Program-made: the position numbers and the translations under genes
In this document: piece by piece, positions 1-7,692 of the stretch
Numbering within the stretch: the first letter of the stretch is position 1
How the letters are laid out: each line of letters starts with the position of its first letter
Assembly: GCA_027694045.1 (NCBI GenBank)
Contig: JAQEWB010000003.1
Coordinates: 21,534 to 85,533, forward strand
Reading direction: 5' to 3'
DNA from: Bacillaceae bacterium OF18-1A
GTDB lineage: Bacteria > Bacillota > Bacilli > Bacillales > Bacillaceae_G
DNA length: 64,000 bases
The notes under the pieces: generated by a model
Databases searched by the model: none
What the model was told of the DNA's origin: nothing
Seen by the model: only the letters and a program-made list of their open reading frames with translations

Positions 1-200
1 AGCTACTTTCTCTTCTTTCTTCGGCTCTTCTACTTTGCCTTCTTCTGGCTTACTCTCGGTTACCTTTTCTTCTTGCTTTGGCTCTTCTACTTTGCCTTCT
101 TCTGGCTTACTCTCTACTACTTTCTCTTCTTCTTTCTCTTCTTCTTTCGCTTCTTCTGGCTTCACTTCTTCTACTTTTCCTTCTACTTCGCTTTTCTTCT
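1..200. repeat. 57-bp in-frame coding repeats in the surface-protein tail
   Basis: The minus-strand coding tail repeats with a 57-bp period. Each unit encodes ESKPEEGKVEEPKxEEKVx, with degenerate copies closer to the LRR region. Such Glu/Lys/Pro stalks commonly span the cell wall. The copy number is unknown because the array continues past the left edge. Confidence 0.8.
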
Positions 201-1860
201 GCTTACTTATCACTTCTTGTGTTACAGTCCCGCTAAAGTAATGCATAGCACTTATCTTGATCGAAAATTTAAATGTTTGTTCGCCTTCTTTTGCCCACTT
301 AATACTTCCATTTTCATATATGCCATCTTCTTTATTTATTCTCATTTTAGGCACTTTGCCGCTCAAGCTATAAATGGGTATTTGTGTTTCTTCCTCAATA
401 ATAGCTTTATCTAATGTGATTTGTTGATCATAAAGTGAGATCATCGTTTTTCCTCGTAAATTTCGAATCGGTCGAATATCACTAATGTTATTTTTATCTA
501 AATATAAAGAAGATAAATTTTCCAATGTTTGCAACGGCGCAACATCTTCAATTTCATTTTTTGTAAAGTTTAATGATTGCAATTTTCCTAGTTTCTCGAT
601 CCCTTTTATATCGCGAATCGCATTACCAGACACATCCAAACTTTCTAACATAGGTAAATTAAAGATTGGTTTTATATTTGTAATGCTATTCTCACTCAAT
701 GTTACGCCCTTAAGATTTCCTAAATTACTCAGTGGAGAAATATCTTTAATTTTATTTTCACTTATTATTAAATCATTCATATTTTCCAGTGCACTTAACG
801 CAGAAATATTTTCAATTTCATTATTAGCCAATGATAAAGTTTCAATCGTTTTTATCATACGAATTGGGGAAATATCTTTGATTTTATTATTTACTATTGC
901 GATCTCTTTCAGATTTTTCAATCCACTTAACGGAGAAATATCTTCAATTTCATTATTACTAAATTTTATTCTCTCTAATTTTTTTAAATTCTCAAGTGGT
1001 TTTAAATCATGTATTGGGTGATTTGTTATCGTTAAAAATTGAAGGTTTTTCAGCTTAGATATTGGTGTTACATCTTTAATTCCTTCATCGTCCTTCTTTG
1101 AAGTATATAAAGATAATGTTTCTAAATTTTCCATTTCCCCTAACACAGAATAGTCTTTTACTATATTTTTATTATCATACACCCTTAGCTCTCTAACCTG
1201 TAGCAAATCTGCTTTTGATACAGCCGCGTCAAGATTACTTCGTCCTAATGCTTTATTAATTTCTGATTTCAAATACTGATCAAAAACAACATTTGAACCA
1301 ATTTCCTCTTTACTCTCCACAGGTGTAGTAGGATTAGAAACTGTGTCTTCCTTCTCTATAGGTTCAGCTCGTGGGCCTATCATCTTCGCCTTAAATTGCA
1401 CTTGATGCACCTCATTATAATTTAAAGTTGGCACGATAATATGCATTCTCATATTCAATTTCTTTGATAATTCTCCGATTTCAAATTGCACTACTTTTTC
1501 ATTTTTTTTATAATCCGCAGATAGCTCTTTTACATTATGAAACACGCCTTTGTTACTTACATCTTCAGTTTTCAAATAAATAAAATACTGGCTATCTTTT
1601 ATAGTCGTTGTAATAAATCTTTTTCCGTCTTTCACTGTTAAAATTGCATCTTTGAAATATGCTCCTGCAATTGAATCTGCTTCCTCTTTATCTTTATGCA
1701 CAATCAGTTCTATATCGTAAATACCATCTTGTATATTTGAAATATTAGTTTCTATTATTCCTGTTTCTGCTTGCACAATCGATGCTGAATGCTGTAATGG
1801 TGAAACTAAAATAGCAGCTACCACAAATCCTTTTACATATCGTCTATTTAATATCTTCAA
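1..1860 (-). CDS. NEAT-domain leucine-rich-repeat surface protein (IlsA/Hal-like), C-terminus beyond the window
   Basis: A haem or haemoprotein-binding surface protein, read as 620 codons with no stop before the left edge. The start is TTG, preceded by GGAGGAATATTT. Residues 1-31 form a signal peptide; about 38-158 resemble a NEAT domain ending in YNEVHQVQF; about 242-468 hold some ten 22-residue leucine-rich repeats (LxxLxxLxxxNNxIxDIxPL); about 470-540 look like an LRR-adjacent domain. An E/K/P-rich tail of 19-residue repeats then runs off the edge. IlsA (SLH-anchored) and Hal (LPXTG-anchored) share the NEAT plus LRR layout, but the anchor is not visible. The second Tyr of the usual NEAT YxxxY pair is His. 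A Fur box upstream implies iron repression. Confidence 0.85.
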   Translation of the reverse strand, partial: MKILNRRYVKGFVVAAILVSPLQHSASIVQAETGIIETNISNIQDGIYDIELIVHKDKEEADSIAGAYFKDAILTVKDGKRFITTTIKDSQYFIYLKTEDVSNKGVFHNVKELSADYKKNEKVVQFEIGELSKKLNMRMHIIVPTLNYNEVHQVQFKAKMIGPRAEPIEKEDTVSNPTTPVESKEEIGSNVVFDQYLKSEINKALGRSNLDAAVSKADLLQVRELRVYDNKNIVKDYSVLGEMENLETLSLYTSKKDDEGIKDVTPISKLKNLQFLTITNHPIHDLKPLENLKKLERIKFSNNEIEDISPLSGLKNLKEIAIVNNKIKDISPIRMIKTIETLSLANNEIENISALSALENMNDLIISENKIKDISPLSNLGNLKGVTLSENSITNIKPIFNLPMLESLDVSGNAIRDIKGIEKLGKLQSLNFTKNEIEDVAPLQTLENLSSLYLDKNNISDIRPIRNLRGKTMISLYDQQITLDKAIIEEETQIPIYSLSGKVPKMRINKEDGIYENGSIKWAKEGEQTFKFSIKISAMHYFSGTVTQEVISKQKKSEVEGKVEEVKPEEAKEEEKEEEKVVESKPEEGKVEEPKQEEKVTESKPEEGKVEEPKKEEKVA

Positions 1861-1917
1861 AAATATTCCTCCTATATGTGATTATTAGAATATAGTTCAT
1901 ACACTATATAATCTAAT

Positions 1918-1932
1918 CGATAACGATTATCA
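1918..1932 (-). promoter_or_regulatory. Fur box upstream of the NEAT-LRR gene
   Basis: CGATAACGATTATCA matches the 7-1-7 Fur consensus TGATAATnATTATCA at most positions. It lies about 60 bp upstream of the TTG start, where repression would be effective. This fits iron-regulated expression of IlsA/Hal-type proteins. Confidence 0.8.
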
Positions 1933-1977
1933 ATGTCAATTAAAATAATGAAAAATGTCGAAATTTGTCTAACAAAT

Positions 1978-2017
1978 AAAAAAATGATTTCTATTGTTTA
2001 TAGAAATCATTTTTTAC
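1978..2017 (-). terminator. Terminator of the EEP-family gene
   Basis: A perfect AT-rich stem, AAATGATTTCTA paired with TAGAAATCATTT, is flanked by an A-run and a T-run. It lies 30 bp beyond the stop of the minus-strand gene at 2047. Confidence 0.75.
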
Positions 2018-2046
2018 TACTATTATTTTTCTAAAATACTTTCTAA

Positions 2047-3105
2047 TTACTTCAACTTAAATACTGCACTCACTGGGTTATGATCACTATTTTCAAACTT
2101 TAAATCTTTCCCTTGTACCTTTACAATCTCAACATTCGGTGAAACGATAAAGCCATCGATGATCGTAACAAAATTTTCCCCTTCTACGTAACTCTTCACA
2201 TCATCTCTCACAGTCATAACAGAAGGGTCTACAGCCCACTGAAATCCTCCGTCAGCAAAACCTTTCGGCAACTCTACTAACCATTCTGGACGTTCTTTTA
2301 CAAACTTCGGATCACTTAACTGAGCATCAGAAATTAATTGATTCCAATCTCCGCCCATTATTACGTAGTCACCATTTTTATAATGCTTATTCATATATTC
2401 TTTTAAATACTCTGCTTGCTTCATTCTAATTTTTCCGCCTTTGTCATAAGCAGATAAATGTAAGTTTACTAGTCTAACATATTTCCCATTATTAACTGGG
2501 ATTTTATATTCCACAATCGCTCTATCTAAGTCAAACAAACGCTTTGGCCAAGGCTCCATTCCTGGTAATTGGAACCTCGTCGCTGTTTGAACCTTATATG
2601 TAGAAAACGTACTTAATCCAGACTCAGCATATCCCATTGGACTTGTAATTGGGACAGGAACCCATTTTGTATTGTAGTTCTTTCCAAATGACGAAGCATA
2701 ATCAGGTAATCCTTTTTTCAAAAACTCATGCTCATTTACATCAAATGATCGAAGTGACTCTATATCTACTTCTTGTAATAGCGTAAAATCACTATTCTCA
2801 TTTTGTAAAAACGAAAGCATATTCTTTACATTTGTTTCCGTTTGCTCTTTACTACTTGAACCAGATCCCTTTCCCCCATCCATAAAGAAATCTTGATTCT
2901 TATCTAATCCCGCATATCCAATATTAAACGTTGTAACTTTAAATTCATCGCCTAGTTGTAATACACGTTCTTTATTGTTCTCTACATTTAATTTGATTAC
3001 ATCAGCTGGCTGTTCCTTTGTAAGTGTCATATATCCTAAAAATCCACCTAAAATGCCCACTACTACTAAAACACATATAAATACTATTTTAAAAAACCTC
3101 TTCAA
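2047..3105 (-). CDS. Membrane-anchored endonuclease/exonuclease/phosphatase family protein
   Basis: A 352-residue protein with an N-terminal transmembrane anchor (about 5-27) followed by an extracellular EEP fold. Family motifs in order are TFNIGYAGLD, LLQEVD (metal-binding Glu), GGDWNQ and the C-terminal SDHNPV (catalytic Asp-His). The fold includes DNase I-like nucleases, sphingomyelinases and phosphoinositide phosphatases, so the substrate cannot be named. I chose the TTG start at 3105 because AAGGGGGG lies 6 nt upstream; the longer reading from 3126 would put this ribosome-binding site inside the gene. It appears monocistronic with its own terminator. Confidence 0.85.
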   Translation of the reverse strand: MKRFFKIVFICVLVVVGILGGFLGYMTLTKEQPADVIKLNVENNKERVLQLGDEFKVTTFNIGYAGLDKNQDFFMDGGKGSGSSSKEQTETNVKNMLSFLQNENSDFTLLQEVDIESLRSFDVNEHEFLKKGLPDYASSFGKNYNTKWVPVPITSPMGYAESGLSTFSTYKVQTATRFQLPGMEPWPKRLFDLDRAIVEYKIPVNNGKYVRLVNLHLSAYDKGGKIRMKQAEYLKEYMNKHYKNGDYVIMGGDWNQLISDAQLSDPKFVKERPEWLVELPKGFADGGFQWAVDPSVMTVRDDVKSYVEGENFVTIIDGFIVSPNVEIVKVQGKDLKFENSDHNPVSAVFKLK

Positions 3106-3286
3106 ACAAACGCCCCCCTTTTCCAAACCCTTTTTTCTTTATTTTCAGTCAAATCAACCGTGACGACAGACATACGAAACATTTTATCACAATTAAAACT
3201 GCACATCATTATATTTAAAAATGATTACTCCCCAATCCCCTACTGGAAATCAAACATAATATTTAGTACACTATATGTAATATATC

Positions 3287-3335
3287 ATAGGCGATGGAGT
3301 TCGCCATAAACGCTGTTTAGCTAATGACTCCTACC
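3287..3335 (+). promoter_or_regulatory. Fluoride riboswitch (crcB motif)
   Basis: The conserved crcB-motif blocks occur in order: GGCGATGGAGTTCGCC, ATAAACGCT, then GCTAATGACTCCTACC. The next genes encode CrcB/FluC fluoride channels, the classic targets. The 3' strand of the aptamer overlaps the 5' arm of the following terminator, so fluoride binding would favour antitermination. Confidence 0.93.
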
Positions 3336-3366
3336 AGTATAACTACTGGTAGGAGTCTATTTTTTT
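3326..3366 (+). terminator. Expression-platform terminator of the fluoride riboswitch
   Basis: A 14-bp perfect stem, GACTCCTACCAGTA paired with TACTGGTAGGAGTC, is followed by a T-run. The 5' arm shares GACTCCTACC with the aptamer, giving mutually exclusive structures. Confidence 0.9.
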
Positions 3367-3394
3367 GAACAAACTATTTAAAGAGGTGAGGAAT

Positions 3395-3799
3395 TTGATT
3401 TACATTATCGTTGGCATAGCCGGAATTTTAGGAGCTCTTTCTCGTTATTATTTAGGTCTTAGCATTCATACATTTTGGAATCATTCATTTCCATTAGCTA
3501 CACTACTCATTAACTTAATTGGCTGCTTCTTATTAGCATGGCTGACTACTTATATCGCTCGGCGAAACATCTTACCTTCAGAAGTTGTCACAGGAATTGG
3601 AACTGGATTCATCGGTTCATTCACAACGTTTTCAACTTTTAGTGTAGAAACTGTGCAGTTAATTAACTACAGTGAATGGAGCACAGCCTTCTTATATGTA
3701 TCATGTAGCATACTTGGTGGCCTTCTTATGTCTGGTCTAGGCTATACACTCGGAGATTTCTTCATTAAGAAATCTCTTACGGAAGGTGATCACTCATGA
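3395..3799 (+). CDS. crcB: Fluoride ion channel subunit CrcB/FluC 1
   Basis: A four-helix membrane protein of about 134 residues that exports cytoplasmic fluoride as a dual-topology dimer. The family signature [14 protein letters not shown] is present, as is the N-terminal GALSRY motif. I chose the TTG start at 3395 because AAGAGGTGAGG sits just upstream; the in-frame TTG at 3365 falls within the riboswitch T-run and lacks such a site. Its stop overlaps the next crcB start by 4 nt. Paired crcB genes in Gram-positives usually encode subunits of a heterodimer, and control by the upstream riboswitch is expected. Confidence 0.92.
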   Translation: MIYIIVGIAGILGALSRYYLGLSIHTFWNHSFPLATLLINLIGCFLLAWLTTYIARRNILPSEVVTGIGTGFIGSFTTFSTFSVETVQLINYSEWSTAFLYVSCSILGGLLMSGLGYTLGDFFIKKSLTEGDHS

Positions 3800-4152
3800 T
3801 AGAAGCTTTATTAGTAGCAACTGGAGGTTTCTTCGGTGCGGTTACACGATTTGCAATTAGCAATTGGTTTAAAAAAAGAAATAAAACTTCATTTCCAATT
3901 GCCACATTCCTCATTAACATAACAGGAGCTTTTTTACTCGGCTGTATAATTGGCAACGGCATGACTACAGGATGGCAACTATTATTAGGGACTGGATTTA
4001 TGGGAGCCTTCACTACATTTTCAACTTTTAAATTAGAAACCATCCAATTGCTGAACCGTAAAAAACTTTACATATCCCTTTTATACGTAAGTATGACTTA
4101 CATAATTGGCATCCTCTTCGCCTTCCTCGGAATAAAAATCGGCGGAATCTAA
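3796..4152 (+). CDS. crcB: Fluoride ion channel subunit CrcB/FluC 2
   Basis: A 118-residue partner of the preceding channel gene with the same [14 protein letters not shown] signature and four predicted helices. The ATG lies in an ATGA overlap with the upstream stop, after GGAAGGTGAT, so the two are translationally coupled. The shorter length and divergent ends suggest specialised halves of one antiparallel heterodimer. A hairpin terminator follows directly. Confidence 0.92.
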   Translation: MIEALLVATGGFFGAVTRFAISNWFKKRNKTSFPIATFLINITGAFLLGCIIGNGMTTGWQLLLGTGFMGAFTTFSTFKLETIQLLNRKKLYISLLYVSMTYIIGILFAFLGIKIGGI

Positions 4153-4153
4153 A

Positions 4154-4179
4154 AAAGCGACTTTTTTACAAGTCGCTTT
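4154..4179. terminator. Bidirectional terminator between crcB2 and a small minus-strand gene
   Basis: The stem AAAGCGACTT paired with AAGTCGCTTT starts 2 bp past the crcB2 stop and 4 bp from the end of the convergent gene. It has an A-run on one side and a T-rich stretch on the other. Confidence 0.8.
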
Positions 4180-4182
4180 CTT

Positions 4183-4425
4183 TCATAAAAAATAAGTAGC
4201 ACCATACGGAATAGAAAATAATCCAGCTGGATATACGTTGTAGTGAAAAGCTTGCGCAGGAGGCTGATAATAAGGCATATACTGCATTTGTTGTAACATC
4301 GCTTGTTGTGATTGTTGCTGTGCATGCAAACCTTGATAAACAGCTTGAATGGTCCCCTGCGCTCCAGCTAGTGTAATTGCTGCATCTACCCTTCCATTAT
4401 AAAAATGATGATTCATCTTATTCAT
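4183..4425 (-). CDS. Small Gln/Tyr/Pro-rich protein of unknown function
   Basis: An 80-residue protein I do not recognise. The N-terminus reads MNKMNHHFYNGRV, the middle is Gln/Met-rich (QQQSQQAMLQQMQ), and the C-terminus is aromatic and Pro-rich (YYQPPAQAFHYN, YPAG, YGATYF). It has no signal peptide and no long hydrophobic helix. This composition resembles small spore-coat or surface-layer proteins of bacilli, but that is only an impression. It stands alone between two terminators. Confidence 0.6.
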   Translation of the reverse strand: MNKMNHHFYNGRVDAAITLAGAQGTIQAVYQGLHAQQQSQQAMLQQMQYMPYYQPPAQAFHYNVYPAGLFSIPYGATYFL

Positions 4426-4560
4426 CTCACTTCGTATGCATAGTTAAACTTTATGCTGCTATTTACGTGCAACCTAATTGATGAGGATGCAAAAAACCTC
4501 ACTATTTACAATATGCTTATACACTATAGTAGGTGTTTAACTACAGAATAACCCTAATAA

Positions 4561-4594
4561 AAAGAAGCGTAACCATAAGGTTATGCTTCTTTTT
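4561..4594. terminator. Terminator downstream of the small DUF3955-like gene
   Basis: The stem AAAGAAGCgTAACC paired with GGTTAtGCTTCTTTT has a T-run on the plus strand and an A-run on the other side. It could serve the minus-strand gene ending at 4626. No convergent plus-strand gene is seen. Confidence 0.65.
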
Positions 4595-4625
4595 TACACT
4601 GAAAAAGTTGCTATACTAACAACTC

Positions 4626-4832
4626 CTATTGCTGCTTTTTCAACTTCGACGTAACAAATCCAAATAACAACACACCAATACCACTAAAGAAAAACAAATA
4701 ACTTATTGGTACTAAGAAAAAGAATGGTTCTTCGAGAACCCCATTTGCTGCTACTGTACTATTTTGAGCATGCACACCTAAACAAATAGCTCCTAAAACT
4801 ATGAATACAATTCCGACTAAATATTTATTCAT
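4626..4832 (-). CDS. Small two-helix membrane protein, DUF3955-like
   Basis: A 68-residue protein with one hydrophobic helix at about 4-22, a short loop containing EEPFFFLVPISY, a second helix at about 41-60 and a basic tail, KLKKQQ. The helix-loop-helix layout with EPFFFLVPISYLFFF resembles the DUF3955 family, whose function is unknown. It has its own promoter region and terminator. Confidence 0.65.
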   Translation of the reverse strand: MNKYLVGIVFIVLGAICLGVHAQNSTVAANGVLEEPFFFLVPISYLFFFSGIGVLLFGFVTSKLKKQQ

Positions 4833-4950
4833 TATATATTCTCCTTCAATTTTACACTTCGCTAGCTACCATCATAATAAACCTACAAAAACTACAAGTC
4901 AATAATTATTTGTTGTTAAACGATAAATAATTATTTTTACAAATAAAAAA

Positions 4951-4978
4951 AGTAGTACAACCAAAGGTCTGTACTACT
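4951..4978 (-). terminator. psiE terminator overlapping the stop codon
   Basis: The stem AGTAGTACA paired with TGTACTACT is followed on the minus strand by seven T. The psiE stop codon lies inside the first arm, so translation ends within the hairpin. Confidence 0.8.
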
Positions 4979-5375
4979 CTTTTCTCAAATCTCTCAAATT
5001 TGATATGTATAAAGCAATAACTAAAACAAGAATGGAACCTGCATATAACAACGTCTCAAATGGTTCATCATGAGAAACAATAATTAATCGAATTAAAGCC
5101 GTAATCCCAATATAAATAAAATAACGTAACGGGAAATGATAATTCGATTTGAAATACTTAATAATCAATGCAATAAACTCAAAGTATAAGAAGTATACGA
5201 TGATGCTCTCAACTAATTTATACGACGTATATTTCTTCGATGAAAATATGTATTGAATAAACGTGATTGTTTCATTAATTAAAAAGATAGATAAAACAAT
5301 GGACAATATAATTAAAGCTATATTTAATATCCACTGCAAAACGCTGGCTATATAATGGTCAATGTTAAATTTCAT
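4974..5375 (-). CDS. psiE: PsiE family membrane protein
   Basis: A 133-residue membrane protein with four predicted helices. The family pattern includes an early helix ([16 protein letters not shown]), a central [16 protein letters not shown] helix, and the [17 protein letters not shown] segment typical of PsiE. The family is named for phosphate-starvation induction in enterics; its biochemical role is unknown and no Pho box is evident here. It is monocistronic with a terminator overlapping its stop. Confidence 0.8.
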   Translation of the reverse strand: MKFNIDHYIASVLQWILNIALIILSIVLSIFLINETITFIQYIFSSKKYTSYKLVESIIVYFLYFEFIALIIKYFKSNYHFPLRYFIYIGITALIRLIIVSHDEPFETLLYAGSILVLVIALYISNLRDLRKE

Positions 5376-5441
5376 GTTTTCTTTTAACTCCTCTTCATAT
5401 ACTTACATATTTATTATAGCAAAATTATAATTGGAGATGAG

Positions 5442-5807
5442 TTAAATCGTATATTCACCCTTTGTTTTCTCCTTTGCGGGGATGTTCATTGTTTGAAGAA
5501 GCCCTTTGACCGCAGAGCTAGATTGCATATTAAGAAAACCCCTCAATTTACTATTAGTAGTTATCATGCCAAACAGAAGTGTATAATCTTCTAAGGCACG
5601 GAAATGAGCATGTTTAGACACACTATGACAGTTTGAACAACGCCACCCTTGTTTTTCTTTTAACATCGTCATAGCAAGACATTCCTCACACTGTACGCCC
5701 CTAAGCAATTCCTCCTTTTTAATTGTATATTGTTCAAAAATATTTTGTCGCTGCGGAGAGTGTCCTTTCATAATTTGATCTATACGTCCATTTAGATCAC
5801 TAATCAC
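5442..5807 (-). pseudogene. 5'-truncated NERD-family gene remnant
   Basis: This 121-codon frame matches only the C-terminal part of the intact NERD protein at 19868-20824. Shared features are HSPxxxxxxxExYxIKxExLxxGVQCEECL, a second CSNC pair (together a zinc ribbon), and TTNSKLxxFLNxQSSS. The nuclease-related N-terminal domain is missing. The frame stays open upstream to about 5869 and still resembles the paralogue there (for example YKEKVISDL), then meets a stop and repeat-like DNA. It may still be translated from the GTG at 5807, but as a NERD enzyme it is dead. Confidence 0.75.
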
Positions 5808-5816
5808 TTTTTCTTT

Positions 5817-5870
5817 ATATTGATAGCAGCGATTTTCGAAATATATCGACTTACCGACAAAAATCCCTTC
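5817..5870. repeat. Degenerate copy of the 41-bp repeat family
   Basis: AGCGATTTTCGAA, then ATATATCGAC and TTACCGACAA, match the 41-bp tandem repeats at 20844 and 44389 in the same plus-strand orientation. The copy lies at the broken 5' end of the NERD remnant. Confidence 0.6.
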
Positions 5871-5913
5871 CTATACAGGATAGCACCACATATAAAATCG
5901 CACTGTAAAGCAT

Positions 5914-5968
5914 AATGCGAATCCCCCCCGTTTTAAAATTGCCGGAATCAAAATGTGGGATTCGCATT
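5914..5968. repeat. Perfect 12-bp inverted repeat enclosing 31 bp
   Basis: AATGCGAATCCC at 5914-5925 is the exact complement of GGGATTCGCATT at 5957-5968. There is no T-run, so it is not an ordinary terminator. It could be a small hairpin element or remnant. Confidence 0.6.
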
Positions 5969-6009
5969 CAACGTATGTAAAAGATCATCTTTACGAAATC
6001 AAAGAAAAA

Positions 6010-6046
6010 GAAGCATAAATTGACCAAAACGGCCAGCTTATGCTTC
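6010..6046 (-). terminator. Terminator of the MarR operon
   Basis: The stem GAAGCATAA paired with TTATGCTTC is followed on the minus strand by a T-rich tract. It lies 8 bp beyond the marR-type stop. Confidence 0.8.
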
Positions 6047-6053
6047 GCAATCA

Positions 6054-6485
6054 CTACAATTCATCCATTACTTTCGTTAACTTTTGAAGCGCTGATAAAA
6101 GATTTGTCAATTCTTCAGGTGATAAACTCGCATAATATTTTTCCGAAACTTGCTCCATATATGCGTCCATTTCTTTTTGATATAGCAAGCCTTTCTCTCC
6201 TAATTCAACTGAAAATGCACGTTTATCTTCTGCATGTTGCCTTCTGAAAATATACCCTTCCGTTTCAAGTTTGACTAACTGCTGGCTAATGGCACTCTTC
6301 GTTACATTCATCTTTTCTGCTAACTCTTTAGGAGTCGATGATGGATACCGAATAATTAATGTTAACAACGTATATTGCTGATTATTCAAATTAAAATTCG
6401 TATAGGATCTTTCTTTCCTTTCAAGTAATATCCATAATTCTTCAAGTGTTTGATTAATTTCCTCAGCTATATTTTTATTTTTCAT
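6054..6485 (-). CDS. MarR family transcriptional regulator
   Basis: A 143-residue winged-helix regulator. Residues from about 35 to 110 form the MarR DNA-binding domain (TPKELAEKMNVTKSAISQQLVKLETEGYI, then a wing with EDKRAFSVELGEKG). Helices at both ends would form the dimer interface. I prefer the ATG at 6485 (GAGAGGG upstream) over an in-frame GTG at 6500; this start overlaps the end of the upstream gene by 11 nt, so the two are coupled. It probably autoregulates through the palindrome at 6797. Its effector is unknown. Confidence 0.88.
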   Translation of the reverse strand: MKNKNIAEEINQTLEELWILLERKERSYTNFNLNNQQYTLLTLIIRYPSSTPKELAEKMNVTKSAISQQLVKLETEGYIFRRQHAEDKRAFSVELGEKGLLYQKEMDAYMEQVSEKYYASLSPEELTNLLSALQKLTKVMDEL

Positions 6486-6771
6486 ACGTATCCCTCTCAC
6501 CTTTTCTTCTCCAATTTTTCGGATTTAAATACTTTTTATATTTTGATACAACTTCTTTCCCAACAAAGACAGCACCTATTAAGAAAAGGATTTCTCCTAC
6601 TACTATACATCCAGGAATGACAATGGTCTTTACCTGAGCCGAAAGTGAAGTAAAGGGTATGATTAAGGCACTCCCCCAAAGTAGAACATATATGATTAGA
6701 AGCCCTATTCCAACTTTAAAAAGCAAAGGCTTTTTTTGTTTATTTTCGTTTGAAACGATTTCTTTTTCCAT
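6475..6771 (-). CDS. Two-helix membrane protein, transporter-suffix-domain type
   Basis: A 98-residue protein with two hydrophobic helices (about 18-40 and 48-72) and a basic end (KYKKYLNPKNWRRKG). The pattern KPLLFKVGIGLLI...VFVGKEVVSKYKKYLNP matches small proteins annotated with a transporter suffix domain, a module also found at the end of some major-facilitator transporters. It is cotranscribed with the overlapping MarR gene, so it is probably a target of that regulator. Its biochemical role is unknown. Confidence 0.75.
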   Translation of the reverse strand: MEKEIVSNENKQKKPLLFKVGIGLLIIYVLLWGSALIIPFTSLSAQVKTIVIPGCIVVGEILFLIGAVFVGKEVVSKYKKYLNPKNWRRKGERDTYEK

Positions 6772-6796
6772 TTCACAACCTCCAATTACAAAGTGA

Positions 6797-6815
6797 TTTA
6801 GTTTACTTAACTAAA
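6797..6815. promoter_or_regulatory. Probable MarR operator
   Basis: TTTAGTT and AACTAAA form a perfect 7-bp inverted repeat with a 5-bp spacer, about 25 bp upstream of the operon start. An overlapping alternative pairing, TAGTTTA with TAAACTA, uses the same stretch. The size and AT-rich palindromy are typical of MarR sites. Confidence 0.7.
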
Positions 6816-6850
6816 CTATATACTAAGATTAATTTGATTGCAAGTAAAAA

Positions 6851-6918
6851 AAGTTGCTGCCTATAAAATACAGACAGCAACTTCAACTAAAGTAGCTTGC
6901 ATAATCTACGCAAGCTAC
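6851..6918. terminator. Two adjacent hairpins downstream of fatE
   Basis: AAGTTGCTG paired with CAGCAACTT (6851-6883) has a minus-strand T-run and is the likely fat-operon terminator. GTAGCTTGC paired with GCAAGCTAC (6892-6918) has a T-run on the plus strand and may block antisense transcription. Confidence 0.75.
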
Positions 6919-6939
6919 AGTATTTTTTTCCTTTTATAA

Positions 6940-7692
6940 CTAATAAACTGCGATCGGACCATAAGGACCATTAATAATCTCTATTCTTGTTTCAAAAATA
7001 TCTGTCAAAAGTGTTGAGTCCATAACCTCTTCTACTGTTCCAAAAGCAGCAATTTGTCCATCTTTCATAGCACAAATTTTATCAGAGTATTTGGCTGCAA
7101 AATTTATGTCATGCATAACAGTGAGAATCGTTCTTCCAAATTCATTAGCTGCACGTCTCAAATGCTCCATCATTTGAACAGAACGAGCAACATCAAGGTT
7201 GTTCAGAGGCTCGTCCAAAAGTACATATTCAGTCTCTTGGCACAATACCATCGCTACATATGCCCTTTGTCTTTGACCACCAGAAAGCTCATCTAAATAT
7301 CTATTCTCTAAATTAGTTAAATCCAGAAAGTCGATATATTTAGAAATAATAAATTCATCCTCTTTCGTTAACCTTCCCTTTGAATAAGGAAAGCGCCCAA
7401 ATCCAACTAGTTGTCTAACAGTAAGTCTAGTTACAAAATGGTTTTCTTGTCGCAATATAGTCAAGACTTTTGCTAAGTCTTTTGATTTTGATTCAGAAAC
7501 ATCCATATTTGCTACCTGGATTTGACCTTCGTCCATGTCCAAAAGTCTGCCAATCATCAAAAGTGTTGTGGACTTTCCAGCGCCATTTGGTCCAATTAAA
7601 GAAGTAAAACCCGCTTTTGGTATTTCAATATCCAAAGGTCCTATTTTTACCTTATCAGTATAGAACTTTTTAACATTATCAATTTTTATCAT
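6940..7692 (-). CDS. fatE: Petrobactin/catechol siderophore ABC transporter ATPase
   Basis: A 250-residue cytoplasmic ATPase that powers siderophore uptake (YclP/FatE type). Visible motifs are Walker A GPNGAGKST at 34-42, the signature LSGGQRQRA near 136, Walker B YVLLDEP and the switch His in MHDINFA. It is the last gene of a four-gene operon (binding protein, two permeases, ATPase) and overlaps the upstream permease by 4 nt. Family members in the B. cereus group import ferric petrobactin or its dihydroxybenzoate fragments; the exact ligand is inferred. Confidence 0.88.
   Translation of the reverse strand: MIKIDNVKKFYTDKVKIGPLDIEIPKAGFTSLIGPNGAGKSTTLLMIGRLLDMDEGQIQVANMDVSESKSKDLAKVLTILRQENHFVTRLTVRQLVGFGRFPYSKGRLTKEDEFIISKYIDFLDLTNLENRYLDELSGGQRQRAYVAMVLCQETEYVLLDEPLNNLDVARSVQMMEHLRRAANEFGRTILTVMHDINFAAKYSDKICAMKDGQIAAFGTVEEVMDSTLLTDIFETRIEIINGPYGPIAVY

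Noticed and set aside
35..414. Plus-strand reading frames rich in Ser/Phe at the left edge
   Set aside because: They are antisense shadows of the E/K/P repeat tail of the minus-strand surface protein.
485..1021. A 178-codon plus-strand frame with periodic Ile/Ser/Leu
   Set aside because: It is the complement of the leucine-rich repeats; the periodicity comes from the 66-bp LRR unit, and no ribosome-binding site is present.
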